From NCBI RefSeq assembly GCF_002127545.1, contig NZ_MUBK01000004.1, positions 1-64,000 of the forward strand: a stretch of 64,000 nucleotides of DNA, read 5' to 3'. Both the position numbers and the translations under genes were made by a program. Shown here piece after piece: positions 45,984-54,747 of this stretch; the first letter of the stretch is position 1; every line of letters starts with the position of its first letter. The notes beneath the pieces are model-generated. The model was not told the origin of the DNA. It did no database searches and saw only the letters and a program-made list of their open reading frames with translations. Source of the DNA: Xenorhabdus beddingii. GTDB lineage: Bacteria > Pseudomonadota > Gammaproteobacteria > Enterobacterales > Enterobacteriaceae.

Positions 45984-46769
45984 ATGGCAAATACAATTGA
46001 AGACATTCTGCATGATACCCTGCAAGCCGCTCAATCGACATTCAAAGGGAAATCGCATAATATCAGTTATTATGACCCTAATATATTACCAGAAAGAAAG
46101 AAGGCGTTTTATACTGAAGAAGGTATGGCGTGCAGAGACCTTATTTTTGACAGATTACACGAAAGATTATTCGAAAAACAATTATCCAGCAGGGAAATAT
46201 ATCATTATTTACATAGAAACAAAAATTACTTTTTGGTTGGGAATTGTATCTTATTATCTATTTTCGCTTTATATTATTTGAAGAAAAAACATAAAAATTC
46301 ACTCCGTGCTTTATTTTATAACCCAAATGTAAATTATACCCGATTCCGCTCTTTGTTAAATTTACAAATTATTTGTCTTCAAGCCCCCTATAGTCATGCT
46401 TTTGTTATGGTCAGCCCTCCCAGTAATGCTGACACAAAACCCTATCTTGGCATGATATCTGAACCTAATGTATTCCCACAAAACGCATGGATATGTGATC
46501 CATGGGCAAACATTATTTGCCCTGCTATGGATTATGATAAAAGATGGAAAGCCAGAATGTCAGAATGGAATATGCAAGGGAAAATAATTCATGCCGCTCA
46601 TTTTAGTCTTAAAAATGATCCCCATATGAATGGGTCTCCATTGGGAAAATATGCTTATACTGCAACCCAAAGGGGAGTAAAAATGACGACGGGTATTATT
46701 ACGATATATCCAGATGGTAGCACGGTAATACATGATGAGCCTTCATCTGGAAGATGCACAATATTGTAA
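45984..46769 (+). CDS. Putative papain-fold effector with C-terminal CaaX-like box (paralogue 1)
   Basis: 261 residues, no signal peptide. A candidate catalytic triad is conserved with its neighbour: Cys88 in FLVGNCILLSIFALYYLK, His138 in APYSHAF, Asp172 in WICDPWANIICPA, a C...H...D order as in papain-like and YopT-like toxins. The protein ends GRCTIL; the last four residues fit the eukaryotic prenylation rule Cys-a-a-X (X = Leu, geranylgeranyl type). This suggests delivery into host cells and membrane anchoring there; both are inferred. RBS GAGGAT. It is followed 69 bp later by a paralogue of the same size. I know no family name for it. Confidence 0.7.
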   Translation: MANTIEDILHDTLQAAQSTFKGKSHNISYYDPNILPERKKAFYTEEGMACRDLIFDRLHERLFEKQLSSREIYHYLHRNKNYFLVGNCILLSIFALYYLKKKHKNSLRALFYNPNVNYTRFRSLLNLQIICLQAPYSHAFVMVSPPSNADTKPYLGMISEPNVFPQNAWICDPWANIICPAMDYDKRWKARMSEWNMQGKIIHAAHFSLKNDPHMNGSPLGKYAYTATQRGVKMTTGIITIYPDGSTVIHDEPSSGRCTIL

Positions 46770-46838
46770 AAAGAAAGAAGTGAATTTTAAAATTTAAAAA
46801 TAACGGGTATATATCATAACGTAATTGAGGATTTTAAT

Positions 46839-47618
46839 ATGTCAATTGAAGAGATTTTACGTAATGCTGCACAAAGAGCACAAAATATATTTAAAGGAAA
46901 ATCGCATAATATAAAATATTATGATGTAAGTATTTTACCAGAAGAAAAAAAATCATTTTACACCGATGAGGGATTGGATCGTAGATATACCGCCTTCGAA
47001 GAATTACGTGGCGAGTTATTAACCACAAGGGTGCCCAGCAATAGAATCTATCATAAATTGATATCAAAACAAAATTCATTTTTAGTTGGTAACTGCATGC
47101 TCTTGGCTATTTTTGCCTTGCAGTATTTAAAAAATGAACATAACCAAACACTTTGTCAGTTATTTTATCCGACAGACATTAATTTATCTGCTCTGAAATC
47201 ACTATTAACGCTACAATTAATTGTTACTCTCAGGCCCTATAACCATGCTTTTTCACTGATTTGCCCTCCGAGCTATACCAATCCCAAGCCCAAAATTGGG
47301 GAGACATACAGGCCAAATCAATTCCCAGATGGATCTTGGATTTGTGATCCTTGGGCTAATATTGTCTGTCCGGCAAAAAATTATGATGATAAGTGGAAAC
47401 TTAAAATGGCAGAATGGAACCATTCAGGCAAGGCTCTTTATCTAAATCGTTCTAATGTCCAACAAGATAATGATTTAAACCAATCCCCATTAGGAAAGTA
47501 TGCTTATACAATGGTACAAATGAGTCATAAAACTATTGATGAATTGATTACCATATTCCCCAATGGAGATAGCAAAATAAAAACCCATCATTCATTCAGA
47601 GGATGTTCCCTATTTTAA
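46839..47618 (+). CDS. Putative papain-fold effector with C-terminal CaaX-like box (paralogue 2)
   Basis: 259 residues, collinear with the preceding gene over its full length (IEEILRNAAQRAQNIFKGKS; LVGNCMLLAIFALQYLK; RPYNHAFSLICPPS; WICDPWANIVCPAKNY). The candidate triad is Cys86, His137, Asp170. The C-terminus is GCSLF, again a Cys four residues from the end (X = Phe), although the ten residues before differ from paralogue 1. Two diverged copies both keeping the tail Cys argue that the tetrapeptide matters. RBS GAGG. The 3' end overlaps the convergent ArsR-type gene by 23 bp. Confidence 0.7.
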   Translation: MSIEEILRNAAQRAQNIFKGKSHNIKYYDVSILPEEKKSFYTDEGLDRRYTAFEELRGELLTTRVPSNRIYHKLISKQNSFLVGNCMLLAIFALQYLKNEHNQTLCQLFYPTDINLSALKSLLTLQLIVTLRPYNHAFSLICPPSYTNPKPKIGETYRPNQFPDGSWICDPWANIVCPAKNYDDKWKLKMAEWNHSGKALYLNRSNVQQDNDLNQSPLGKYAYTMVQMSHKTIDELITIFPNGDSKIKTHHSFRGCSLF

Positions 47619-48297
47619 TTTCCACACCAAACTGCTGCTTAACCCCGCGCTTTCCTGATTCGGTTAATACCAGTTCCCGACTGTCTAACCGCCTGATTGC
47701 CCATTTTTTCTTTAAAAAAGCATCAAGCAACGAGGCGCCTAAAAAACCACCAAGATGAAAATGCCGTTCGCTCCAATCAAGGCAGGAGCAGGCAAATTTT
47801 CGCCGGGAATGGGGTTTTTCATCACAACATACGCCAAGAGAAAGCAGGAGTTCTTTGCCCATTGGCGTTAACTCATAACTCTCCGTTATCCAATGATTCG
47901 CCAGCAAACTGTCATGAATTTTTACCGCGATTTCCCCTGCCATATGGTCATAACAGGTACGGAAAAAACGCAGAGGTTTAGGTGTGGAGATTTTGATGGC
48001 ATCCTGATGCCCCGCATTGGCAAAACACATCATATTTTCCAGCAATTGAGCCACTTCTGCGCTGTAGATTTTAAAATAACGATGCCGTCCCTGTTTAATG
48101 CAACTGATTAAAGTTTTTGCTACCAGACGATTTAAATGTGCACTGGTTGTTGACGGAGCAACATCGGTAGCGGCACTTAATTCAGTCGCTGTATAGGCAC
48201 GCCCATCCATCATCAGAAACAGCATACGGGCGCGGGTGCGATCAGCCAGTACCGCCGCAATGGCAGAAACTCTTTCCTCAAGGTCGAATTCATTCAT
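47596..48297 (-). CDS. ArsR/SmtB-type transcriptional regulator
   Basis: 233 residues. Residues 8-90 form a winged helix (LADRTRARMLFLMMDGRAYT; TELSAATDVAPSTTSAHLNR as the recognition part; KQGRHRYFKI wing). The long C-terminal part with Cys-rich CCDE...FACSCLDW fits the larger ArsR-like regulators with a ligand domain. Divergent from the ABM-type gene 74 bp away, which it probably controls. The 3' end runs 23 bp into the CaaX-tail gene on the other strand. RBS weak. Confidence 0.85.
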   Translation of the reverse strand: MNEFDLEERVSAIAAVLADRTRARMLFLMMDGRAYTATELSAATDVAPSTTSAHLNRLVAKTLISCIKQGRHRYFKIYSAEVAQLLENMMCFANAGHQDAIKISTPKPLRFFRTCYDHMAGEIAVKIHDSLLANHWITESYELTPMGKELLLSLGVCCDEKPHSRRKFACSCLDWSERHFHLGGFLGASLLDAFLKKKWAIRRLDSRELVLTESGKRGVKQQFGVEIKIGNIL

Positions 48298-48371
48298 ATT
48301 TTGATGATCATCGAAGTGATAGCCGTTCCAGAACGATAACCTAGGGTTTCTTATCCTACAAGGGGACGATA

Positions 48372-48701
48372 ATGCTAGCCGTCATATTTGAAGTCGAACT
48401 CGCAAAAAATCAAAGTGAACGCTATTTTGATAGCGCCGCTGCAATCAGACCATTATTGGACACCATTCCAGGATTTATTTCGGTAGAACGTTTTCAAAGC
48501 CTCAACCATAACAATAAATATCTTTCACTCTCCTATTGGCGTGATGAAGAATCCATAAAGCAATGGCGAAATACTTACCAACACCAGGAGGCTCAAGTGC
48601 TGGGACGCAATGGCGTGTTTGCAGATTATCGTCTGAAAGTCGCTGCGATTATCCGAGATTATGGAATGTCTACACGGGAGGAAGCACCAACAGAAAGATA
48701 A
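48372..48701 (+). CDS. Antibiotic biosynthesis monooxygenase (ABM) domain protein
   Basis: 109 residues, ferredoxin-like ABM fold: MLAVIFEVELAKNQSERYFD, PGFISVERFQS, YLSLSYWRDEESIKQWRN, then HQEAQ. Members are small dimeric oxygenases or haem/quinol-related enzymes; the substrate cannot be told. RBS GGGGA. Divergent from the ArsR-type regulator, a common pairing for stress or detoxification genes. Confidence 0.88.
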   Translation: MLAVIFEVELAKNQSERYFDSAAAIRPLLDTIPGFISVERFQSLNHNNKYLSLSYWRDEESIKQWRNTYQHQEAQVLGRNGVFADYRLKVAAIIRDYGMSTREEAPTER

Positions 48702-48729
48702 CATTATTAAGTCTCTTTCCTGTATCGGA

Positions 48730-48769
48730 TTATTGGGAGATAAGGATCAACACCTTGATCTTCCAATAA
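48730..48769. terminator. Stem-loop between ABM gene and 48869 gene
   Basis: TTATTGG (48730-48736) pairs with CCAATAA (48763-48769), with further pairing of AGAT/ATCT inside. No T-run; it may serve both convergent genes. Confidence 0.35.
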
Positions 48770-48868
48770 CCCTCGTTTGAATACATAAAAAATTAATGCG
48801 TGACAGATGTGACAAATCGCCGCAACAAGATAAATTGCAGTAACAAGATCAATAATAGATGCATAAAA

Positions 48869-49225
48869 TCAATGTGTAGGAAGTGGACAGGCCATAAACC
48901 GACCGAAAAACATCCAATACCAATAACCCATGGAAAACATAACCGTCAATAGATAGGCTATCGATTGTAATTTATTTTCCGAAAATCCTTTCATTCCCTT
49001 CATCACAAAAAAAACCATAAAAGGTAACAAAAAAACCAAACACAAAGGGGCGGTTAATGTTCTGTCGTCATTAACGACAAAATTATTGACCACATCACAA
49101 ACCGTATTAATACCTTTCTCCCCAATCATCCAGTCATGATCGATTGTCGAAAAACATCCAATCAATATCGTGCTGAACAAGATAAATCCAATACAAAAGA
49201 GTAGGTTTATAATTTTCATATTCAT
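48869..49225 (-). CDS. Small membrane protein, possibly DUF2645/YjeO-like
   Basis: 118 residues with three likely membrane helices (about 5-24, 60-75, 90-108). GEKGINTVCDVVNNFVVNDD fits my memory of the DUF2645 (YjeO) family, but this is not certain. There is a lipoprotein-like Cys at about residue 24 (STILIGC). No clear RBS; the start could be the first or third codon. Function unknown. Confidence 0.6.
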   Translation of the reverse strand: MNMKIINLLFCIGFILFSTILIGCFSTIDHDWMIGEKGINTVCDVVNNFVVNDDRTLTAPLCLVFLLPFMVFFVMKGMKGFSENKLQSIAYLLTVMFSMGYWYWMFFGRFMACPLPTH

Positions 49226-49831
49226 TTATTCTAATCATCTATAGTAAGGCAAGATTTATCCCTAAACAAAAATCATCAGACACATCCAATGTGTTTATAT
49301 CAAAAAAATTAATATAACATTCCTCTTTCCTACTCAAGATCAGATCTTGATCACAAGATAAAATAATATAATAAATAGAAAAATTGGAATTAATCAGGGA
49401 TAAGGACGATTTTGCTTCTTATATAGCCAACCCTCTTTCCCCAGTGAAACTATAGGCGAAAAAATAATTCTGACTGTGTTTAGTACGACAAATTTCCAAT
49501 ATCATTCACCGGAATGATGAATAAAGATAAAACCATTCACGAAATCTTAAATTTCAAAATTTTTATTCTCTGCATTTGTTATTTGTCAGCCTTTCTTTTC
49601 AGAGTATTATTAATACAAATATTGTTTAACAATTGCACTTTGCGATTTTAAGAAATGAGATTTTAAGAAAATAGGATTTTTCCAAATAAGGCTGGAAGAA
49701 ATAGAACTGAATTATTGCCAATAAGTACAAAGCGAGAAGATGAAAGGAGTCAATAAGCCCTTGGCTTCTTTTCTTGTAACGTGGGAGAAAGAAGCCAAGG
49801 GCTTAAAATTACAGCGTTATACCCGTCTTAA
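49226..49831. other. Intergenic region downstream of flgL
   Basis: About 600 bp, AT-rich, no gene seen. It contains a 15-16-bp near-tandem duplication (GATTTTAAGAAATGA at 49644, repeated at 49659) and the long inverted repeat at 49755-49804 near flgL. Confidence 0.5.
49755..49804 (-). terminator. Long perfect inverted repeat after flgL
   Basis: AAGCCCTTGGCTTCTTT (49755-49771) and AAAGAAGCCAAGGGCTT (49788-49804) are 17-nt perfect arms with a 16-nt loop, 28 nt past the flgL stop. There is no T-run after it on the minus strand, though TTCTTT lies in the stem. Probably the flgKL transcript end. Confidence 0.6.
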
Positions 49832-50779
49832 TCAGCGACGCATCTCAAACAGAGACATCCCTTTTAAGTCAGTAAACGCCTTGTAAGAAGCCTGTAGTGT
49901 AACCTCTTGCTGAAAGTATTTGGAGATAGTGGAGAGCCAGTCAACCCCGACTAATTCTCCTTTCTGTACTTGATTCGCGGCACTGCGGTCACGGCCCAGA
50001 TCATCCAGACTATCCAGTTCCTTAAGTTGCAAGCCCAATACGGTTTCTGCCGAAGAAAAGTTGTTCTGGCTGTTGCGGGCACTACGGTTAGCTTTATCTA
50101 TCAATGCCATCGCGGCGTTCTTTTCTTCCTCACTCGCCGTGCTATACGGCGTTTTTAACGCTGAGATCGCCATATCAAGGGTAGCAAAAATATCGGGTTC
50201 ACTGTCTTTGATTGGATTGCTGGGATGAGATAAAAATACCTGTCGCCCGGTATGGGCGATAATCATTGAGCGGTTATCATCCACTTTCTGGGTAATTTTT
50301 TCATCACCACCGACGTAACTGACTTTTCCACTGTCATCTTTCACAAAAGGAGGTGTATCCGTTTTATAGCCAGCAAAAATATAACGTCCATTGCCATCGG
50401 TTTTGTTACCCAAGTTCAGCAATTGTTCTTTAAGGCCGTTCAATTGCTGTGCATAAGATTCCCGATCCTTATCGCTCTGCGCAGATGCCGCAGCCACCAA
50501 CGTTTCAGAAACAGAGCTCGTCACTTTCACGGCATCGGCAATAATGCTCAACTGGGTTGACATGGCGTTTTTGGCAAAGGTGCGGGCAGTGGCAAACTGC
50601 TGGTTTTTCGACTCAGATTGGGAAATCATAATGCTCTGCGAAGCCGCCAGAGGATCATCAGAGGGATTAATCACTCGACGCTCGCTGGAGAGTTGCTCAC
50701 TCAATTTCATCTTTGTCGATTGGGCATCATAAATCCCATTAATGCTTTGAGTGTATAATTGATTCGTACTGACTCGCAC
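49832..50779 (-). CDS. flgL: Hook-filament junction protein FlgL (HAP3)
   Basis: 315 residues (E. coli 317) from a GTG start preceded by AAGGAAATGAGATT. MRVSTNQLYTQSINGIYDAQ and the C-terminal coiled end (YFQQEVTLQASYKAFTDLKG) are typical of FlgL. Together with FlgK it joins hook to filament. Second gene of flgKL, expressed late through sigma-28. Confidence 0.97.
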   Translation of the reverse strand: MRVSTNQLYTQSINGIYDAQSTKMKLSEQLSSERRVINPSDDPLAASQSIMISQSESKNQQFATARTFAKNAMSTQLSIIADAVKVTSSVSETLVAAASAQSDKDRESYAQQLNGLKEQLLNLGNKTDGNGRYIFAGYKTDTPPFVKDDSGKVSYVGGDEKITQKVDDNRSMIIAHTGRQVFLSHPSNPIKDSEPDIFATLDMAISALKTPYSTASEEEKNAAMALIDKANRSARNSQNNFSSAETVLGLQLKELDSLDDLGRDRSAANQVQKGELVGVDWLSTISKYFQQEVTLQASYKAFTDLKGMSLFEMRR

Positions 50780-50815
50780 AATCTCATTTCCTTTTTATTT
50801 TCAACCAAGTGGTGA

Positions 50816-52456
50816 TTAGCGAATAGCCAGAATCGCATCAAACATTGTTGTCGCAGTCTGGATCACACGGGCATTTGCCAGATAATACTGTTGAAAACGT
50901 TGCAATTCGATGTATTCATCATCCAGATTGACACCCGAAATCGATTGATGCGTTGATTTCAGTTGCTTAACAATCTCTCCCTGCGTTTCGGCACTTGTCT
51001 GGATTTTATGCGTATTACTCCCCACACGGCTGACCAACGAGGCGTAAGCACTGGCAAAGGATGATTTACCCTCAACCAAACGCTCATCCTGTAATTTAAG
51101 GAATTTCTCCATATTACGGTTATCACTTGGGCCGGCACCTTTGACAGTGCCGGTCGCCAGTTGGGAAGAATCTTTCAGATTCACTTCCAGAGTCGCCACA
51201 ACGTTGCTGACTGTTTTCAACGTATAGCTGTCGTGCTCTTTTGCCTCAGCCGCATTGATGTTGACTTTCAGACCATCAAACGCCAGCGTATCACCCTCTT
51301 TTTTCACCGGGATCATGGCCTTGTCAGAAACGCGCTGGACTGCCCAATTCCCACTTTCAAATTTGAGGGTATAGTCACTGGCTTTCACTTGAGTGGTATC
51401 CGCATATCCCACTTCAATTTTAGCCGTACCTTTATTGTTGCTGCTGGAAATAACCTCAGGTTGGTTGAAGGTAAAGAAATCAGCGCCCTTGTCGCCGTTC
51501 AGATCAATACCGCCACGCTGCACCTGATTGAATTGATCCGCCATCACCAGTGCCAGTTGGTTCAGCTCATTGCGGGTTGAATCCACCGCTTCCCTGCGCA
51601 CTTGCAATGCACCACCCAATGCCCCCTGAGAAATAAAGCGTTCGTCGATTTCTCTGGTACCGACTGTGCCATTGTTATAACCCAGTGTGATACGGCTACT
51701 GTCAGCGCTGGAAGGGATTGCTTCCACTTGATAGGCTTTATTGCCCGATACCAGCGTCAGGCCGCCACCAAATGAGACGTTATAAGTGCTGCCATCCTGC
51801 TGAACGACGTTCACTTCGACCAACTGATTTAATTGATTAACCGCTTCATCACGCTTATCCAGCAACGCCAGGGGTTCGCCATTACCCATACCGCGCATCC
51901 GCGTAATTTCATTGTTCAGACTGGCAATTTCTTCTGCGTATTTGTTGATATCCTGAATATTTTGTCCAATGCGGGCATTGACGCCTCTGTCTATCTGACG
52001 CAGAGTTTCATCGGCTTTTTTGAATCGGTTAACCAGACCCTCTGCGGTGCCCAATACCGTGGTTCTGGCCGCGCTGTCTTCCGCATTGCTCTCAAGCACT
52101 CCCAGCCTGTCGAAAAAATCTGAGATGAAGTTGGACAGATTGGTATTTGTTTCTGCCAATGACTTATCGATTTTGCCGATCTCTTGGCTATAAACATTCA
52201 GTGCAGAATGTTTAGTTTGTGCGGCATTCTTTTGTTGAGTGATGAATTCACTGTATTCACGGTTGATGGTACCGACAACCACACCGTTGCCAATAAAACC
52301 CACTGGCGATTGGGTGCCATTATTTGATGTCATCACGGTAGTCTGTCGGTGATAATCCGTTTTTGTAGAGTTAGTGACGTTATTAGCCACAACATCCATT
52401 GCCACCTGCGCGGCGTTAATACCACTCATGGCAGTATTCAGAAGACTATTGGACAT
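50816..52456 (-). CDS. flgK: Hook-filament junction protein FlgK (HAP1)
   Basis: 546 residues (E. coli 547). MSNSLLNTAMSGINAAQVAM at the N-terminus and LDDEYIELQRFQQYYLANAR at the C-terminus are diagnostic. It forms the first junction ring on the hook. AAAGGAT precedes the ATG; a sigma-28 promoter lies at 52518-52544. Confidence 0.98.
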   Translation of the reverse strand: MSNSLLNTAMSGINAAQVAMDVVANNVTNSTKTDYHRQTTVMTSNNGTQSPVGFIGNGVVVGTINREYSEFITQQKNAAQTKHSALNVYSQEIGKIDKSLAETNTNLSNFISDFFDRLGVLESNAEDSAARTTVLGTAEGLVNRFKKADETLRQIDRGVNARIGQNIQDINKYAEEIASLNNEITRMRGMGNGEPLALLDKRDEAVNQLNQLVEVNVVQQDGSTYNVSFGGGLTLVSGNKAYQVEAIPSSADSSRITLGYNNGTVGTREIDERFISQGALGGALQVRREAVDSTRNELNQLALVMADQFNQVQRGGIDLNGDKGADFFTFNQPEVISSSNNKGTAKIEVGYADTTQVKASDYTLKFESGNWAVQRVSDKAMIPVKKEGDTLAFDGLKVNINAAEAKEHDSYTLKTVSNVVATLEVNLKDSSQLATGTVKGAGPSDNRNMEKFLKLQDERLVEGKSSFASAYASLVSRVGSNTHKIQTSAETQGEIVKQLKSTHQSISGVNLDDEYIELQRFQQYYLANARVIQTATTMFDAILAIR

Positions 52457-52517
52457 ATGTAGATCCTTTTACGTTTTCTTTAATCCTCCATCGATGGGAG
52501 GTCATTCACTGTTACAG

Positions 52518-52544
52518 TTATCGGCATGTCTCTCTGTTCCTTGA
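52518..52544 (-). promoter_or_regulatory. Sigma-28 promoter of flgKL
   Basis: On the minus strand TCAA (52544-52541), 15 bp, GCCGATAA (52525-52518). Perfect -10, one mismatch in -35, 61 bp before flgK. Confidence 0.85.
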
Positions 52545-52576
52545 GCAGAAATGCGCTTGATTTTGTGACCCGGCGT

Positions 52577-53614
52577 TTAAAACAGGTTGTCGAAATCAGA
52601 GACATAGGCTTTTGCCATTTGATGGCCGGTATTCTTTAACTGCTGGATCAGGGTCACTAATTTTTTGGCATAACCGGGATCGGTGGCATATCCCGCATCC
52701 TGCAAGGAGTACGCGCCTTGTTCAGCCGTCGTGGACTGCACGACTTTGGTATAGCGGGGATTTTCCGTCAGCAATTTGGCATAATCCGTTATCGCTTCCA
52801 CATAAGAGCCATATACCCGGAAGCTGTCCTGCATTTTTCTCGGTTCACCCTCAATGTATTCCGTCGTCGTGATATGGGTGACCGGCCCTTTCCAGTGTTT
52901 CCCGGCCTTGATACCAAACAGGTTATGACTCGGCTTGCCTTCTGCGGTCAGAATTTCCCGTTGTCCCCAACCGGATTCCAGGGCGGCCTGAGCAATAATC
53001 AATAAATGAGGGATACCGCTTTGCTGGCTTGCCAATTGTGCCGGCAGGGAAAGCATGGAAACAAAACTGGCACTGTTCATGGGCAATGATTTTGACTGCC
53101 CTGAACCACGGGTGAAAGCCGAAGATGAAGGATCAGGCATAGCCCGGCGCATAAACGGTTCCAGAGCCTGTTTCGGTAATGTGTGCAGGATTTCATTATC
53201 CAGTGGCATCGGCATAGTTCCCGCCAATTCACTCGGCCTATTATTTTCATTCGGTATAGTATTTGCATTTGGTATAGTATTTGCATTTGGTATAGTATTT
53301 GCATTTGGTATAGTATTTGCATTGGAAAATTGCTTCACGATCATGTCAGCAAATCCCAGTCCCTTTTGGGAAAGGTCTTGGGCAATTTGCTGATCGTACA
53401 TCGAAGTGTAAAAACGGGTCTGCTCACTGCTCAGAATGCCATCCTGCGGCAGCGAAGAACGCATACTTTTCAGCATCATCTGAACGAAGACGCCTTCCAG
53501 TTGTTGGGCTACTTGCCGTAGCCCTTGTTGTGGTTCCTGTGCCAGTTTCGCTTTTAGTGAATGCAGCGAATTCACATCGTAAGCCGCATTGGGCGTCGTC
53601 AGAAAATCATTCAT
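52577..53614 (-). CDS. flgJ: Rod cap / peptidoglycan hydrolase FlgJ
   Basis: 345 residues (E. coli 313). N-terminal rod-binding domain (about 30-95: LEGVFVQMMLKSMRSSLPQD; FYTSMYDQQIAQDLSQKGLG) and C-terminal glucosaminidase domain (about 190-345: LLIIAQAALESGWGQREI with the catalytic Glu; SHNLFGIKA). Between them is a linker with NANTIP repeated four times from an 18-bp tandem repeat (53248-53319), accounting for part of the extra length. It caps the growing rod and opens the murein layer. The start overlaps the flgI stop. Confidence 0.97.
   Translation of the reverse strand: MNDFLTTPNAAYDVNSLHSLKAKLAQEPQQGLRQVAQQLEGVFVQMMLKSMRSSLPQDGILSSEQTRFYTSMYDQQIAQDLSQKGLGFADMIVKQFSNANTIPNANTIPNANTIPNANTIPNENNRPSELAGTMPMPLDNEILHTLPKQALEPFMRRAMPDPSSSAFTRGSGQSKSLPMNSASFVSMLSLPAQLASQQSGIPHLLIIAQAALESGWGQREILTAEGKPSHNLFGIKAGKHWKGPVTHITTTEYIEGEPRKMQDSFRVYGSYVEAITDYAKLLTENPRYTKVVQSTTAEQGAYSLQDAGYATDPGYAKKLVTLIQQLKNTGHQMAKAYVSDFDNLF
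53248..53319 (-). repeat. 18-bp in-frame tandem repeat in flgJ
   Basis: Four units (CATTCGGTATAGTATTTG once, CATTTGGTATAGTATTTG three times, plus-strand reading) encode NANTIP hexapeptides in the FlgJ linker. The last three copies are identical, so the array is young or unstable and may vary in copy number between strains. Confidence 0.92.
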
Positions 53615-54732
53615 CAGATAATCTCCAATTTCGCACGCAGACAGCCTGCGCTCTCCATCGCCTGCAAAATCGACATTAAATCCGTTGGTGATGCCCCCAA
53701 GGCATTCAACGCACGTATCACTTGAGTCAGATTCGCACTGGCATTGACCTTCTGCAATGCGCCACCTTGCTCCTGAATGCCAATCCCCGTATTGCGGGTC
53801 ACGACAGTACTTCCTCCCGCCAATGGTGTGTCAGGCTGATTGACCACCGTTTGACGCTCAACGGTGACAGACAGGCTACCGTGAGCAATCGCACAGCTAT
53901 CCAATGTGACATTGCGGTTCATCACCACCGACCCGGTACGGGAGTTGAAAATCACTTTGGCATCGCCCGCATCAACACGAATATTTAAGTTCTGCACTTG
54001 AGACAGAAACTTAACCTGCTCGCTGTTTTCTATTGGCAGACGTAACTGAATGGTACGGGAATCCAACGGTGTGGCCGTCCCGGTTCCTTTCAGGCGGTTG
54101 ATCGCGTCGCTAATCTGTTGGGCCAAACTGAAATCATCATCATTCAATTGCAGGTTCAGCGTGCCTTTCTGGCCGAATTGCGTGGGTAATTCCCGCTCAA
54201 TCACTGCACCGTTAGAGATACGTCCTCCGGCCAGTTGATTGATTTTAATGCTGTTACCCCCGGCACTCGCCCCCGCGCCCCCCACCAGAATATTTCCCTG
54301 AGCCAATGCGTAGACCTGATTATCCACCCCTTTCAGGGGCGTCATCAGCAATGTCCCCCCACGTAAGCTCTTGGCATTACCTAACGAGGACACCACAATG
54401 TCAATATTTTGCCCTGAACGCGCAAAAGGTGGCAGCTTGGCTGTCACCATCACGGCAGCCACATTTTTAAGCTGCATATTGGTACCGGGTGGCACAGTAA
54501 TACCCAACTGCGACAACATATTGCTCAGGCTTTGCGTGGTGAAAGGCGTCTGCATGGTCTGGTCACCCGTTCCATCCAATCCGACCACCAAACCATAACC
54601 AATCAGCGCGTTATCCCTCACACCTTCAAGGGTCGTCAGATCACGAATGCGTTCTGCAAAAGCGCTGGTTGGCGCGAGCGAACTGAACCATACCAGCGAA
54701 AAGGTAAAAAGGCTGGCGACTAATTTTTTCAT
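53614..54732 (-). CDS. flgI: P-ring protein FlgI
   Basis: 372 residues (E. coli 365). Cleavable signal peptide (about 1-26, ending TSAFA), then [20 protein letters not shown], the FlgI signature. It forms the periplasmic ring in the peptidoglycan around the rod. GGAGGG precedes the ATG; the stop overlaps flgJ by one base. Confidence 0.98.
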   Translation of the reverse strand: MKKLVASLFTFSLVWFSSLAPTSAFAERIRDLTTLEGVRDNALIGYGLVVGLDGTGDQTMQTPFTTQSLSNMLSQLGITVPPGTNMQLKNVAAVMVTAKLPPFARSGQNIDIVVSSLGNAKSLRGGTLLMTPLKGVDNQVYALAQGNILVGGAGASAGGNSIKINQLAGGRISNGAVIERELPTQFGQKGTLNLQLNDDDFSLAQQISDAINRLKGTGTATPLDSRTIQLRLPIENSEQVKFLSQVQNLNIRVDAGDAKVIFNSRTGSVVMNRNVTLDSCAIAHGSLSVTVERQTVVNQPDTPLAGGSTVVTRNTGIGIQEQGGALQKVNASANLTQVIRALNALGASPTDLMSILQAMESAGCLRAKLEII

Positions 54733-54747
54733 CCTGACCCTCCTCTT

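Noticed and set aside
53248-53319. CRISPR-like array in flgJ
   Set aside because: The units are contiguous 18-bp copies with no spacers, in frame with the protein.
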